34,045 nucleotides of DNA from Ilumatobacteraceae bacterium (GTDB lineage: Bacteria > Actinomycetota > Acidimicrobiia > Acidimicrobiales > Ilumatobacteraceae): positions 1 through 34,045 of the forward strand of contig JAFMEI010000006.1 of the NCBI GenBank assembly GCA_017856815.1. Reading direction: 5' to 3'. How positions within the stretch are numbered: the first letter of the stretch is position 1; every line of letters begins with the position of its first letter. Made by a program: the position numbers and the translations under genes. This document shows, piece by piece, positions 14,805-22,800 of this stretch. The notes beneath the pieces were generated by a model, which had not been told where the DNA came from, searched no databases, and worked only from the letters and a program-made list of their open reading frames with translations.

Positions 14805-16295
14805 ATGAAAACCAGTGAACTGTTCCGTGAAGACGAGGGTCTGACCTTTGACGATGTTGTTCTGGTGCCAGCTTGGAGTGACGTCTTGCCGTCCGATGTT
14901 GATACGTCCGCCACTTTCGCCGCTGATATCAGACTCGCCGTCCCACTTGTTTCCGCCGCAATGGATAAGGTCACCGAATCCCGCATGGCAACCGCGCTCG
15001 CGCGGCAGGGAGGAATCGGGGTTTTGCACAGGAACATGTCAATTGCCGACCAAGCCGGTGAGGTTGTCAAGGTGAAGCGCTCACAAAGCGGAATGATCAC
15101 CGATCCCGTAACGTTGCCGATTTCAGCAACACTCGGAGAAGCCGAGGCAATGATGGCGAAGTTCAAATTTTCCGGAGTCCCGATCACGGATGAGAACCGC
15201 AAACTTTTGGGGATTCTCACAAATCGTGATGTGCGGTTTTGTAATCCGAGTGACATGAGTAAATCGGTCTCTGAATTCATGACCGCTGCTCCGTTAGTAA
15301 CTGCACCCGAAGGAACAACGCTTGACGAAGCGCGGTCACTTTTGCAGAAGCACAGAATTGAAAAACTTCCACTTGTAGACAAAGAAGGCAAACTCTGTGG
15401 GCTCATTACGGTCAAGGATTTACTAAAAAAACTGGAACACCCAAACTCAACTCAGGATTCAAGTGGGCGCTTAAGGGTTGCCGCCGCAGTCGGTGTCGGG
15501 CCAGATCTCGAAGCTCGAGTAGCCGCCTTGGTAGCAGCAGGAGTTGATGCGATTGTCATTGACACTGCGCATGGTCATTCAGGGGGAGTAGTGCGCGCCA
15601 TTGCACGAATCCGAAGCCTTTATAAGGATCTACCAATCGTGGCTGGCAATGTAGTGACTCCAGAAGGAGTAGAGGACTTAGTTAAAGCTGGCGCCAATGC
15701 TGTGAAAGTTGGAATTGGTGCTGGATCTATTTGCACCACTCGGGTAATCGCGGGCTCGGGGATGCCCCAGTTATCTGCGATATTCCACTCTGCACAACGT
15801 GCGCGTCAACTCGGGGTGCCAGTAATCGGCGATGGTGGTATCACTTATTCCGGTGACATAGTCAAGGCAATTGCTGCAGGATCAGAAACTGTGATGCTCG
15901 GAAGCATTCTTGCTGGCACCGACGAAGCACCAGGACAACTGGAACTCTATGCAGGGCGCCAATACAAGTCGTACCGTGGCATGGGTTCACTCGGAGCAAT
16001 GGAGGGATTCGGCGCTGATCGATATGCAACGGCTCAAGATGAAGCCGAGTCGGGTTCACGCAAGCTTGTTCCTGAGGGCATCGAAGGACGTGTCCCTTAC
16101 GCTGGCTTCTTGGCGGATGTTGTTTATCAACTAGTTGGCGGTCTCCGCTCGGGTATGGGATATGCCGGTGCCGCATCGTTGGAAGATCTGAGGACAAAAT
16201 CCCGACTCATGAAAGTCACAGCCGCGGGTCGGGCTGAAAGCCACCCTCACGATGTGACCATCACAAAAGAAGCGCCCAACTACCACACGAGCTGA
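14805..16295 (+). CDS. guaB: IMP dehydrogenase
   Basis: The 496-aa enzyme oxidises IMP to XMP with NAD, the first step to GMP. The N-terminus [17 protein letters not shown] is a family hallmark. A CBS pair (about 96-212) interrupts the TIM barrel, as in regulated IMP dehydrogenases. The catalytic Cys310 is in [11 protein letters not shown], and the flap region follows [13 protein letters not shown] 14805 is set by the AGGAGG site. Its place at the end of the IMP-pathway operon ties guanylate synthesis to purine flux; guaA and the later IMP-forming genes (purE, purB, purH) are not in the window. The gene ends 3 nt from the convergent transporter gene, with no terminator hairpin visible. Confidence 0.96.
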   Translation: MKTSELFREDEGLTFDDVVLVPAWSDVLPSDVDTSATFAADIRLAVPLVSAAMDKVTESRMATALARQGGIGVLHRNMSIADQAGEVVKVKRSQSGMITDPVTLPISATLGEAEAMMAKFKFSGVPITDENRKLLGILTNRDVRFCNPSDMSKSVSEFMTAAPLVTAPEGTTLDEARSLLQKHRIEKLPLVDKEGKLCGLITVKDLLKKLEHPNSTQDSSGRLRVAAAVGVGPDLEARVAALVAAGVDAIVIDTAHGHSGGVVRAIARIRSLYKDLPIVAGNVVTPEGVEDLVKAGANAVKVGIGAGSICTTRVIAGSGMPQLSAIFHSAQRARQLGVPVIGDGGITYSGDIVKAIAAGSETVMLGSILAGTDEAPGQLELYAGRQYKSYRGMGSLGAMEGFGADRYATAQDEAESGSRKLVPEGIEGRVPYAGFLADVVYQLVGGLRSGMGYAGAASLEDLRTKSRLMKVTAAGRAESHPHDVTITKEAPNYHTS

Positions 16296-16298
16296 AAT

Positions 16299-17579
16299 TC
16301 AGTCAGCAAAGATAAACAGAATCGGTAGGACGGCAATTGTTAACGCAGCAATTGCGACTAGAACCTGAGACATCGCGTTGCTGCGCCTTGCACCCAAAAC
16401 ATCGTTCCTGCGAGCGAGTAACCAAATCACAAGAATTAACGGTGGCGCTGCAAGACCATTAAGGATTGCAGCGAAATAGAGAGTTCGCACGGAGTCAATT
16501 CCAACGAGATTCATTGCGAGGCCAGCAAGCATTGATGCAGTGATCACAGCGTAGAACGCCTTTGCTTGATTCATCCGCAGACTCAGACCTTCACGCCATC
16601 CAAATGTTTCACTCAATGCGTATGCGGTTGAACCAGCAAGCACAGGAATTGCCAGTAGCCCGGTTCCAACGATGCCGAGTGTGAAAACAAGGCTTGTGAA
16701 TCTTCCTGCCAATGGCTCCAGCGCAGCAGCAGCTTGCTCGGCTGTCGTTATGGTGGCGCTGCCTTTGCTGCCAATAGTGGTTCCCGCAGTAACCATGATT
16801 GCAAACATCACCACTACGCCAGAACTCATACCGACAAACACATCACCTCTCATCGCCGACAACTCAGCTCGGTGCACGGTTGTGTCGCCATCTCGGTGAC
16901 GATCTTTATGCTCTTCCACTTCTTCACTTGTCTGCCAGAAGAAGAGATATGGAGAGATGGTTGTGCCAAATATTGCGATTAGAGCCGCAATTGTCGTTCG
17001 GTCGAAGGTCATATTCGGAATGAATGTGTTCTTGGCAACATCACCCCAGCTCACTTCAACTACGAAAAGCACAAGTATGTAAGAGAGGATCGAGAGACAC
17101 AGCCACTTGAGTACACGCGCGTACTGGTGATAAGGCACGAAGATCTCAAGTACGGCCATGCCGACTGCAAATCCAATCAACAACACCGGAGTTGGTATAG
17201 GAATCAATAACTTGGTAGCAGCTGCCATTGAACCCAGATCGGCACCGATATTGAAGGTGTTTGCTGCAGTCACCAGAGTGACCATGAGCCATAAAACCCA
17301 ACGCCTGTAATGTTCGCGAATAATCGCCGCAAGGCCTTTGCCTGTTACGAGTCCGAGGCGTGCCGTGGTTTCTTGTACTGCAGCTGCCAAAGGAAGTGCA
17401 AGAAGGGCCGTCCAGAGCAATTGGAATTGAAATGATGCGCCAATTTGTGAGTAGGTACCAATTCCACTCGGGTCATCATCTGCTGCACCGGTAACGAGGC
17501 CAGGGCCGAGACGTCGAAAGTAGCCACGACCATGGATGGTGTCACGATGTCGGTGGTGGCGCTTGTTGCTGTCAGTCAT
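16299..17579 (-). CDS. Nramp-related divalent metal transporter with altered metal site
   Basis: The 426-aa polytopic membrane protein has about 11 hydrophobic segments in the Nramp/LeuT-like pattern. The first helix has GPGLVTGAADDDPSGIGTYS, where the canonical DPGN reads DPSG (36-39). The sixth helix has TTISPYLFFWQ, where the canonical MPH reads SPY (209-211). Asp36 is thus kept, but the metal-binding Asn and Met are replaced by Gly and Ser. This resembles the Nramp-related branch whose characterised members carry Mg2+ rather than Mn2+/Fe2+; that substrate is an inference. The N-terminus is His/Arg-rich. ATG 17579 overlaps the stop of the upstream gene by 4 nt. It is last gene of the ALDH-P450-repeat protein unit. 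Confidence 0.85.
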   Translation of the reverse strand: MTDSNKRHHRHRDTIHGRGYFRRLGPGLVTGAADDDPSGIGTYSQIGASFQFQLLWTALLALPLAAAVQETTARLGLVTGKGLAAIIREHYRRWVLWLMVTLVTAANTFNIGADLGSMAAATKLLIPIPTPVLLIGFAVGMAVLEIFVPYHQYARVLKWLCLSILSYILVLFVVEVSWGDVAKNTFIPNMTFDRTTIAALIAIFGTTISPYLFFWQTSEEVEEHKDRHRDGDTTVHRAELSAMRGDVFVGMSSGVVVMFAIMVTAGTTIGSKGSATITTAEQAAAALEPLAGRFTSLVFTLGIVGTGLLAIPVLAGSTAYALSETFGWREGLSLRMNQAKAFYAVITASMLAGLAMNLVGIDSVRTLYFAAILNGLAAPPLILVIWLLARRNDVLGARRSNAMSQVLVAIAALTIAVLPILFIFAD

Positions 17580-18202
17580 GCCCAACTACGCCGCAGTTCT
17601 CGTAAGGCGCGCGCTTTGACGTCATTCCATTGTCCCGCTTGATTGCGAATTGTCCCAGCTGATGGCCGTTTTGTTGCAGGATCGCTCGCTGACCACTTCG
17701 CATAAGACTCAATTGATGCTGAGTCCGACGCAAGCAGAAACTCAGCCATGAAGTGCACCAGTTCATCTTCGGTCCAACTACGTGAATAATCATCCCGCGG
17801 GGTGTGGCCAATTGAAAGGCCAGCGAGTGCACATGCGTTTGCCCACGAACCAAAGACCTGGATTACCCGCGGCAATGTAGGTCCTTGAATGGCTCCTTCG
17901 GCTACGAGGTCGGCGTAATGCCCGCCTGAAAGCATTTCTGAACCGTTGGCAGCTTCACGGAGAGCTTGCAGGATCTTGTCGTTTGTCCAGATGGTCTGGT
18001 ACCCACCACGATTTTTGGTCTCTGACTCGAGATCGGTCACCAGATGCCGCACCCGCCTAGTTGTTAATTTGCGCGCATCCTCAGTGTGGATTCCAATTCC
18101 CAACGCAAGTTCTGTGTACGTAGCTCCCGGGTGCTCACGGAGCCACGATTCAATCTGCTCGACAACAATTCGCCGTTGTTCCGGCGAGCGCCGAGCTCTC
18201 AC
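17576..18202 (-). CDS. Homing-endonuclease-associated-repeat-like DNA-binding protein
   Basis: The 208-aa soluble protein has no known enzyme motif. Residues 1-60 are charged and look like a helix-turn-helix region (EQRRIVVEQIESWLREH, then TELALGIGIHTEDARKL). Two repeats follow: 72-129, opening at Trp72 and closing with FGSWANACALAGL, and 143-200, opening at Trp143 and closing with AGQWNDVKARAL. This Trp...G-x-W...A pattern matches homing-endonuclease-associated repeats, which are small DNA-binding modules. No nuclease motif is present, so a regulatory or nucleoid role is more likely than homing. GTG 18202 overlaps the P450 stop (GTGA), and its own stop overlaps the transporter start (ATGA), so it is a built-in part of this operon. 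Confidence 0.6.
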   Translation of the reverse strand: MRARRSPEQRRIVVEQIESWLREHPGATYTELALGIGIHTEDARKLTTRRVRHLVTDLESETKNRGGYQTIWTNDKILQALREAANGSEMLSGGHYADLVAEGAIQGPTLPRVIQVFGSWANACALAGLSIGHTPRDDYSRSWTEDELVHFMAEFLLASDSASIESYAKWSASDPATKRPSAGTIRNQAGQWNDVKARALRELRRSWA

Positions 18203-19446
18203 TTCAGAGAATATGTGACTGGAAGTCGCTTCAGCCCACCGACAAAAGTGGTGTGAATATGGGCGTAATCGCCGGCGAGTTCCATGGTTTTGATGCGAGG
18301 GATCAACTCGTTGAAGAACGTACGCATCTCCATGCGCGCGAGCATTGCACCAAGGCAGTAGTGAATACCGAAACCAAAAGCAAGGTGTCGGTTTGGTGTG
18401 CGACCAACATCAAACTTGAACGGGTCAGTGAAGGTGTCCTCGTCACGGTTACCAGATGGATAAGAGAGAAGAACTGACTCACCAGCCTTGATGGTGGTAT
18501 TGCGGATTGTGTAATCCTCGGTTGCGGTGCGCATGAAGTGAGTTACGGGAGAAACCCAACGGATCATCTCATCAACCGCTGTGGGGAGTAGAGACATGTC
18601 GTCTTGTAGCCGCTTCAGCTGATCTGGATTCTGCAACAGAGAAAGCATTCCACCTGCGATTGCCGCACTAGTGGTGTCGTGCCCTGCGGTTGCAGTGATT
18701 ATGTAATACGAGATCATCTCAACATCACCAAGTGGCTTGTCATACACCTCACCATTGGCGATCGTTGATGCAAGATCGTGAGTCGGGGTTGACTTGCGTG
18801 ATGCACTCAATTCACTGAAGTAGATGAAAAAGTCATTGATTACTTGAGTCAAATCTTCAATGGTGGTGCCACGCTGAAGATCAGGGTCTGCGTTGCCGAA
18901 CATTTCCTGGGTAAGCATGAGCATGCGCTGGTAGTCGGTCTCTGGCAATCCGAGAATCGCGAGAATCACTTGTAGTGGGTACTGCAATGCGATGTCGCGT
19001 GAGAAATCGCATTTGCCACCCAGATCAGCCATCTTGTCGACGGATTGTTTTGCGAGTTCGCTCATGCGGGCGTCTAGCCGCGCAAGGTTTTTGGGCAAAA
19101 ACCAATCAGCTGCCACCTTGCGATACTCGGCGTGGTCGGGATCATCCATGTGAATGAGGGTGCGAAGCATGTTCCCGTTGTTGCGAGTGTGATCGTCGGC
19201 TTCGGCATTGGCAAGAATCGGACGCGGCTCGTTCAAGAAGATATTGCTCTTGGCCTCGATCTCGAAGATGTCGGCATTTTTTGTAAGCAACCAGAAAGGG
19301 TAGTGATCTGGGGCATTCACAAGGTGAACGGGATCATGTTTGCGTAGCAAAGCGAGCTTGGCATGAAACTCATCAAACGTGCCCCAGGATGCGGGCACGG
19401 TGATCATGTTTCCAGCTTCTTCAAGTTGTGCTTGTAGATCTGACAT
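18199..19446 (-). CDS. Cytochrome P450 (bacterial class I, CYP125/124-like)
   Basis: The 415-aa haem monooxygenase carries all core motifs: the I-helix oxygen-activation segment AGHDTTS (254-260), the K-helix ExxR (Glu293-Arg296) and the haem loop FGFGIHYCLGAMLAR with Cys364 as thiolate ligand. Overall look is closest to actinobacterial sterol- or lipid-chain hydroxylating P450s, an inference from general similarity (HMDDPDHAEYRK, PLxVI helix). It would need ferredoxin and reductase partners, which are not adjacent. The ATG has AGGAG 8 nt upstream. It follows the aldehyde dehydrogenase gene by 9 nt, so hydroxylation and later aldehyde oxidation of one substrate chain is a reasonable joint role. 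Confidence 0.92.
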   Translation of the reverse strand: MSDLQAQLEEAGNMITVPASWGTFDEFHAKLALLRKHDPVHLVNAPDHYPFWLLTKNADIFEIEAKSNIFLNEPRPILANAEADDHTRNNGNMLRTLIHMDDPDHAEYRKVAADWFLPKNLARLDARMSELAKQSVDKMADLGGKCDFSRDIALQYPLQVILAILGLPETDYQRMLMLTQEMFGNADPDLQRGTTIEDLTQVINDFFIYFSELSASRKSTPTHDLASTIANGEVYDKPLGDVEMISYYIITATAGHDTTSAAIAGGMLSLLQNPDQLKRLQDDMSLLPTAVDEMIRWVSPVTHFMRTATEDYTIRNTTIKAGESVLLSYPSGNRDEDTFTDPFKFDVGRTPNRHLAFGFGIHYCLGAMLARMEMRTFFNELIPRIKTMELAGDYAHIHTTFVGGLKRLPVTYSLK

Positions 19447-19456
19447 GCGTGGGCTC

Positions 19457-20857
19457 CTATACCGCTTTACGAATTAGTTTCATCTTCTTTTCAGTGTAAG
19501 GCGGATAGGCGATGGAAGGATCAACCTTGGTGCTCTTACGAAGCACCGGCTTGCGGTGCTGGAAGATGTCAATGCTTGATTTGCCGTGATACGCACCCAT
19601 GCCACTTTCACCGACACCACCAAAAGGCAGATTCGGATTCGAGATATGGAGGATTGTGCCATTCACAGTGACACCACCTGCTGTAGTGCGTTCGATTACT
19701 GCATCAATCGCACGGTCGTCTTCACTGAATACGTAGAGAGCAAGTGGGTGTGGCTTTGAATTGATAAACGCGATCGCTTCAGCCACGTTGTCAATCTCAA
19801 CCATTGGAAGAATCGGCCCAAAGATCTCATCCTGCATCACAGGCGCGGAGACGTTCACATCGGCGAGCACGGTTGGGGCGATGTACTTGGTGTTGGCATC
19901 GGTTTCGCCGCCTATAACCACAGAGCCGCTCTCGAGCATCGATGTGAGTCGGTTGAAGTGATGACCATTGACAATTCGTGCGTAGTCCCCACTTTGTTTG
20001 GGGTCATCACCGTAGAACTCTTTGATCGCAGCACGAAGCTCTCCAATGAAGGTAGATGCCACTTTCTTGTCAACAAGTAGGTAGTCAGGCGCAATGCAGG
20101 TTTGTCCCGCATTCAAGAATTTGCCCCACGCGATTCGACGCGCTGCAACGCGAAGGTTTGCGGTTGCGTCAACAATGGTTGGGCTCTTGCCACCTAGTTC
20201 AAGTGTCACTGGCGTGAGGTGTTTAGCTGCTGCTTCCATTACGACTCGGCCGATGCGACCATTGCCTGTATAGAAGATGTGGTCAAATCTTTGTGCGAGT
20301 AGTTCGGTAGTTTCGGCGACACCACCTTCAATCACTTGGACTGCGTCAGGGTCCAAATAGCGTTGGATGAGCTCGGTGATCACTGTTGAAGTGTGTGGAG
20401 CAATCTCGCTCGGCTTCAAGACCACTGAGTTGCCCGCGGCAATTGCGCCGGCTGCTGGAGATAGCAACAACTGAATTGGATAGTTCCATGGCGAGATGAT
20501 CGCAACCACACCAAGTGGCTCAGCTACGCGGTGACTCGAACCGGGGAGCGCCACAATTGGAGTCGAAACACGCTCTGGGCGAGTCCACTTACGGAGATTT
20601 TTTTGCAGCAACTTGATCTCGCCAATTGTGAAACCGATGTCTGTGACCCAACCCTCGGCAGCGGGCTTACCTAGGTCTGCGGCCAGTGCGGCAAGTAGTT
20701 GCTCTGAGTTGTCCTCAAGCAGTTTGCGCATGCCATCAAGTTGTGCTCGGCGCCATGAGAGCGGTCGCGTGCGTCCCGAATCAAAGGCATCACGGGCACG
20801 CTGAACGATTGCGGGGATCGTTGCCACCGCAGTAGGGGTGAAGTCGGCAATAGTCAT
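19457..20857 (-). CDS. Aldehyde dehydrogenase family protein (class 3-like)
   Basis: The 466-aa NAD(P)-dependent aldehyde dehydrogenase has the short class 3 / coniferyl-aldehyde-like length. Key residues are SPWNYP (122-127), the general base Glu220 in LELGGKSP, the nucleophile Cys254 in NAGQTCIAPDY, and IFGPILP. The C-terminus is basic (YTEKKMKLIRKA), sometimes used for membrane association in class 3 enzymes. It heads the minus-strand unit with P450, repeat protein and transporter, and is divergent from aguBA. It may finish oxidation of fatty, terpenoid or steroid-chain aldehydes. A role on 4-aminobutanal from putrescine is possible because of the neighbouring agmatine genes, but the class fits less well. 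No clear ribosome site precedes the ATG. Confidence 0.92.
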   Translation of the reverse strand: MTIADFTPTAVATIPAIVQRARDAFDSGRTRPLSWRRAQLDGMRKLLEDNSEQLLAALAADLGKPAAEGWVTDIGFTIGEIKLLQKNLRKWTRPERVSTPIVALPGSSHRVAEPLGVVAIISPWNYPIQLLLSPAAGAIAAGNSVVLKPSEIAPHTSTVITELIQRYLDPDAVQVIEGGVAETTELLAQRFDHIFYTGNGRIGRVVMEAAAKHLTPVTLELGGKSPTIVDATANLRVAARRIAWGKFLNAGQTCIAPDYLLVDKKVASTFIGELRAAIKEFYGDDPKQSGDYARIVNGHHFNRLTSMLESGSVVIGGETDANTKYIAPTVLADVNVSAPVMQDEIFGPILPMVEIDNVAEAIAFINSKPHPLALYVFSEDDRAIDAVIERTTAGGVTVNGTILHISNPNLPFGGVGESGMGAYHGKSSIDIFQHRKPVLRKSTKVDPSIAYPPYTEKKMKLIRKAV

Positions 20858-20898
20858 TTGAAAAGTGTTGCAGGTTCTCAGGCCATTTCCTCACGGCG

Positions 20899-20904
20899 TA
20901 CCCT
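20899..20904 (+). promoter_or_regulatory. Leaderless-type -10 box (TACCCT) for aguBA
   Basis: TACCCT lies 7 nt before ATG 20912 and no Shine-Dalgarno is present, as expected for a leaderless transcript starting at the ATG. No good -35 is seen at standard spacing. The box also supports 20912 rather than 20858 as the start. Confidence 0.45.
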
Positions 20905-20911
20905 TGAATGC

Positions 20912-21793
20912 ATGACTCAAGGCTCGTCTGTCACTGTGGCAGCCATACAAATGGCTATGGAGGCCGATTCTGCTGCGAATATTGCCCGCGCAGAAGGCCT
21001 TGTGCGGGAAGCCTCAGCCGCTGGCGCCCAGGTAATTCTCCTACCCGAACTCTTCGAAGGGCACTATTTCTGCAAAGACCAACACCCTGAATTCCTCAAG
21101 CTGGCGGTACCCGTTGAGGAAAATCCAGCCTTGGCGCGAATGTGCGAGGTAGCAGCAGAACTAAAAGTCGTGCTCCCGATCAGCATCTACGAGCGTGCGA
21201 ACCAAGCACTCTTTAACACCGTGGTCATTGTGGATGCCGATGGTCGCAAGATTGGCAAATACCGCAAAAGCCACATTCCAGATGGCCCCGGTTACACGGA
21301 AAAGTATTACTTCAGTCCCGGTGACACCGGATTCAAAGTATGGCCAACTGCATATGCGCAGATTGGTGTTGGAATTTGTTGGGATCAATGGTTTCCAGAA
21401 GCGGCGCGATGCATGGCTCTTGCGGGAGCCGAACTCCTGCTCTATCCAACGGCGATCGGGAGTGAGCCACCGAATCCTGAATGGGATTCAGCGGGGCATT
21501 GGCAACGCGCGATGCAAGGACACGCAGCATCAAATCTTGTGCCCGTGGTAGCGGCAAACCGTGTTGGGCACGAAGTAGGTATTGCCAACAGCATTACCTT
21601 CTATGGTTCGTCATTTATCAGTGATGCGACGGGCGAAAAAGTTCAAGAGCTAGATCGCATTAGCGAAGGATTCATCATCCAGTCTTTTGATCTTCAAGTA
21701 CAGGAAAGCATGCGCAATAGTTGGGGTCTTTTCCGTGACCGGCGCCCAGATTTATATCGCAATTTGACCACCCTTGACGGTGAACCTGAGTGA
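20912..21793 (+). CDS. aguB: N-carbamoylputrescine amidase
   Basis: The 293-aa nitrilase-superfamily hydrolase converts N-carbamoylputrescine to putrescine, CO2 and ammonia. The Glu-Lys-Cys triad is visible: Glu46 in LLPELFEG, Lys119 in YRKSHIPDGPGY, and Cys156 in GVGICWDQWFPEAARC, the last being a signature of this subfamily. The C-terminus SWGLFRDRRPDLY is also typical. An upstream in-frame start at 20858 would add 18 residues unlike the family, so ATG 20912 is used. It overlaps aguA by 4 nt (GTGA); the two genes form the complete agmatine-to-putrescine route. Confidence 0.93.
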   Translation: MTQGSSVTVAAIQMAMEADSAANIARAEGLVREASAAGAQVILLPELFEGHYFCKDQHPEFLKLAVPVEENPALARMCEVAAELKVVLPISIYERANQALFNTVVIVDADGRKIGKYRKSHIPDGPGYTEKYYFSPGDTGFKVWPTAYAQIGVGICWDQWFPEAARCMALAGAELLLYPTAIGSEPPNPEWDSAGHWQRAMQGHAASNLVPVVAANRVGHEVGIANSITFYGSSFISDATGEKVQELDRISEGFIIQSFDLQVQESMRNSWGLFRDRRPDLYRNLTTLDGEPE

Positions 21794-22800
21794 CACGAAT
21801 TCTTCCAGGTGAATTCGAAGCACATGCGGAGACCATCATGTGCTGGCCGGCACGTGAGTCGATCTACAAAGGGCACATAGCTGATGCCGAGAAAGCCCAT
21901 GCAGCCGTTGCGAATACCATCGCAGCGTTTGAACCACTAACTCTGCTGGTGCCACCCGAATCAGTTGCTTCAGCACGGAAACTCTGCAGTTCTTCCGTGG
22001 AATTAATCACGCTGGACATGGATGATGCGTGGTTTCGGGATACGGGACCGATTTACACAAAGGATTACTACCCCAGTGGAGAGGTGGAAGTTGTTGCCAC
22101 CGATTGGGAATTCAACGGATGGGGCGAGAAGTTTCGTCCCTTCGATCGCGACGCTTCGCTTGCTCGACGTTTTGCAGAGCTTCGTAGCCACAAACTTGAG
22201 CCAGTGCCAGTTGTTCTTGAAGGCGGATCAATCACGGGAAATGGCGCAGGGCTGTTAGTCACTACTGAGCAATGCCTCTTGAATCCGAATCGCAATCCAG
22301 GCTTGACACGTGCAGAACTAGAAAGCACCTTGCTTGATCGGCTTGGAGCCGAGCTGATGCTTTGGTTGCCTCATGGATTAGCGCTTGACTTTGATACCGA
22401 TGGACACGTCGACAATGTTGCAGCGTTTGTTAATCAGGGAACCCTCATGTTGCAGATGTGCAGTGACAGCTCTGAACCCGATCATGTGCGCTTGATTGAA
22501 AATCGGACAATTGCAGAAAACTTCATCGATGCGAACAAGTTGCAGATTGAAATTGTGGAAATTCCCGTACTGCCGTTCATTGGGAGTGGCGCGGATCGTT
22601 TGGTGGTGCCGTATCTGAATTTCTATATCGGAAACGGTTTTGTTCTCGTTCCGGTCGCCGGACAACGCACTGATGACGCAATGCTTGGAATCATTAGGCA
22701 GGTATTCACGGATCGTGAAGTAATCGGTCTCGAGGTGGGAGAGATTCTTGCGGTGGGTGGCGGTGGCATCCACTGCATCACGCAGCAAATACCGGCGTGA
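21790..22800 (+). CDS. aguA: Agmatine deiminase
   Basis: The 336-aa member of the guanidine-modifying (PPAD-like) family converts agmatine to N-carbamoylputrescine. Conserved parts are ETIMCWPAR near the N-terminus, MDDAWFRDTGP (about 77-87), FNGWGEKF, LEGGSI, DTDGHVDNVAAF with the catalytic His, and the C-terminal GGGGIHCITQQIP holding the nucleophile Cys329. The GTG start overlaps the aguB stop. It ends directly against the convergent sulfatase gene with no spacer. With aguB it supplies putrescine, either for polyamine synthesis or as a nitrogen source; no arginine decarboxylase or spermidine synthase gene is in the window. Confidence 0.94.
   Translation: MTRILPGEFEAHAETIMCWPARESIYKGHIADAEKAHAAVANTIAAFEPLTLLVPPESVASARKLCSSSVELITLDMDDAWFRDTGPIYTKDYYPSGEVEVVATDWEFNGWGEKFRPFDRDASLARRFAELRSHKLEPVPVVLEGGSITGNGAGLLVTTEQCLLNPNRNPGLTRAELESTLLDRLGAELMLWLPHGLALDFDTDGHVDNVAAFVNQGTLMLQMCSDSSEPDHVRLIENRTIAENFIDANKLQIEIVEIPVLPFIGSGADRLVVPYLNFYIGNGFVLVPVAGQRTDDAMLGIIRQVFTDREVIGLEVGEILAVGGGGIHCITQQIPA

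Noticed and set aside
14576-15415. 279-codon minus-strand open frame opposite purN and guaB
   Set aside because: It lies antisense to two well-supported genes, has low-complexity Ser-rich sequence and no recognisable family; it is a codon-bias shadow.
17576-18202. Homing endonuclease or mobile intron
   Set aside because: Only the repeat modules are present, with no LAGLIDADG, GIY-YIG or HNH motif, and the gene is embedded in an operon by 4-nt overlaps.
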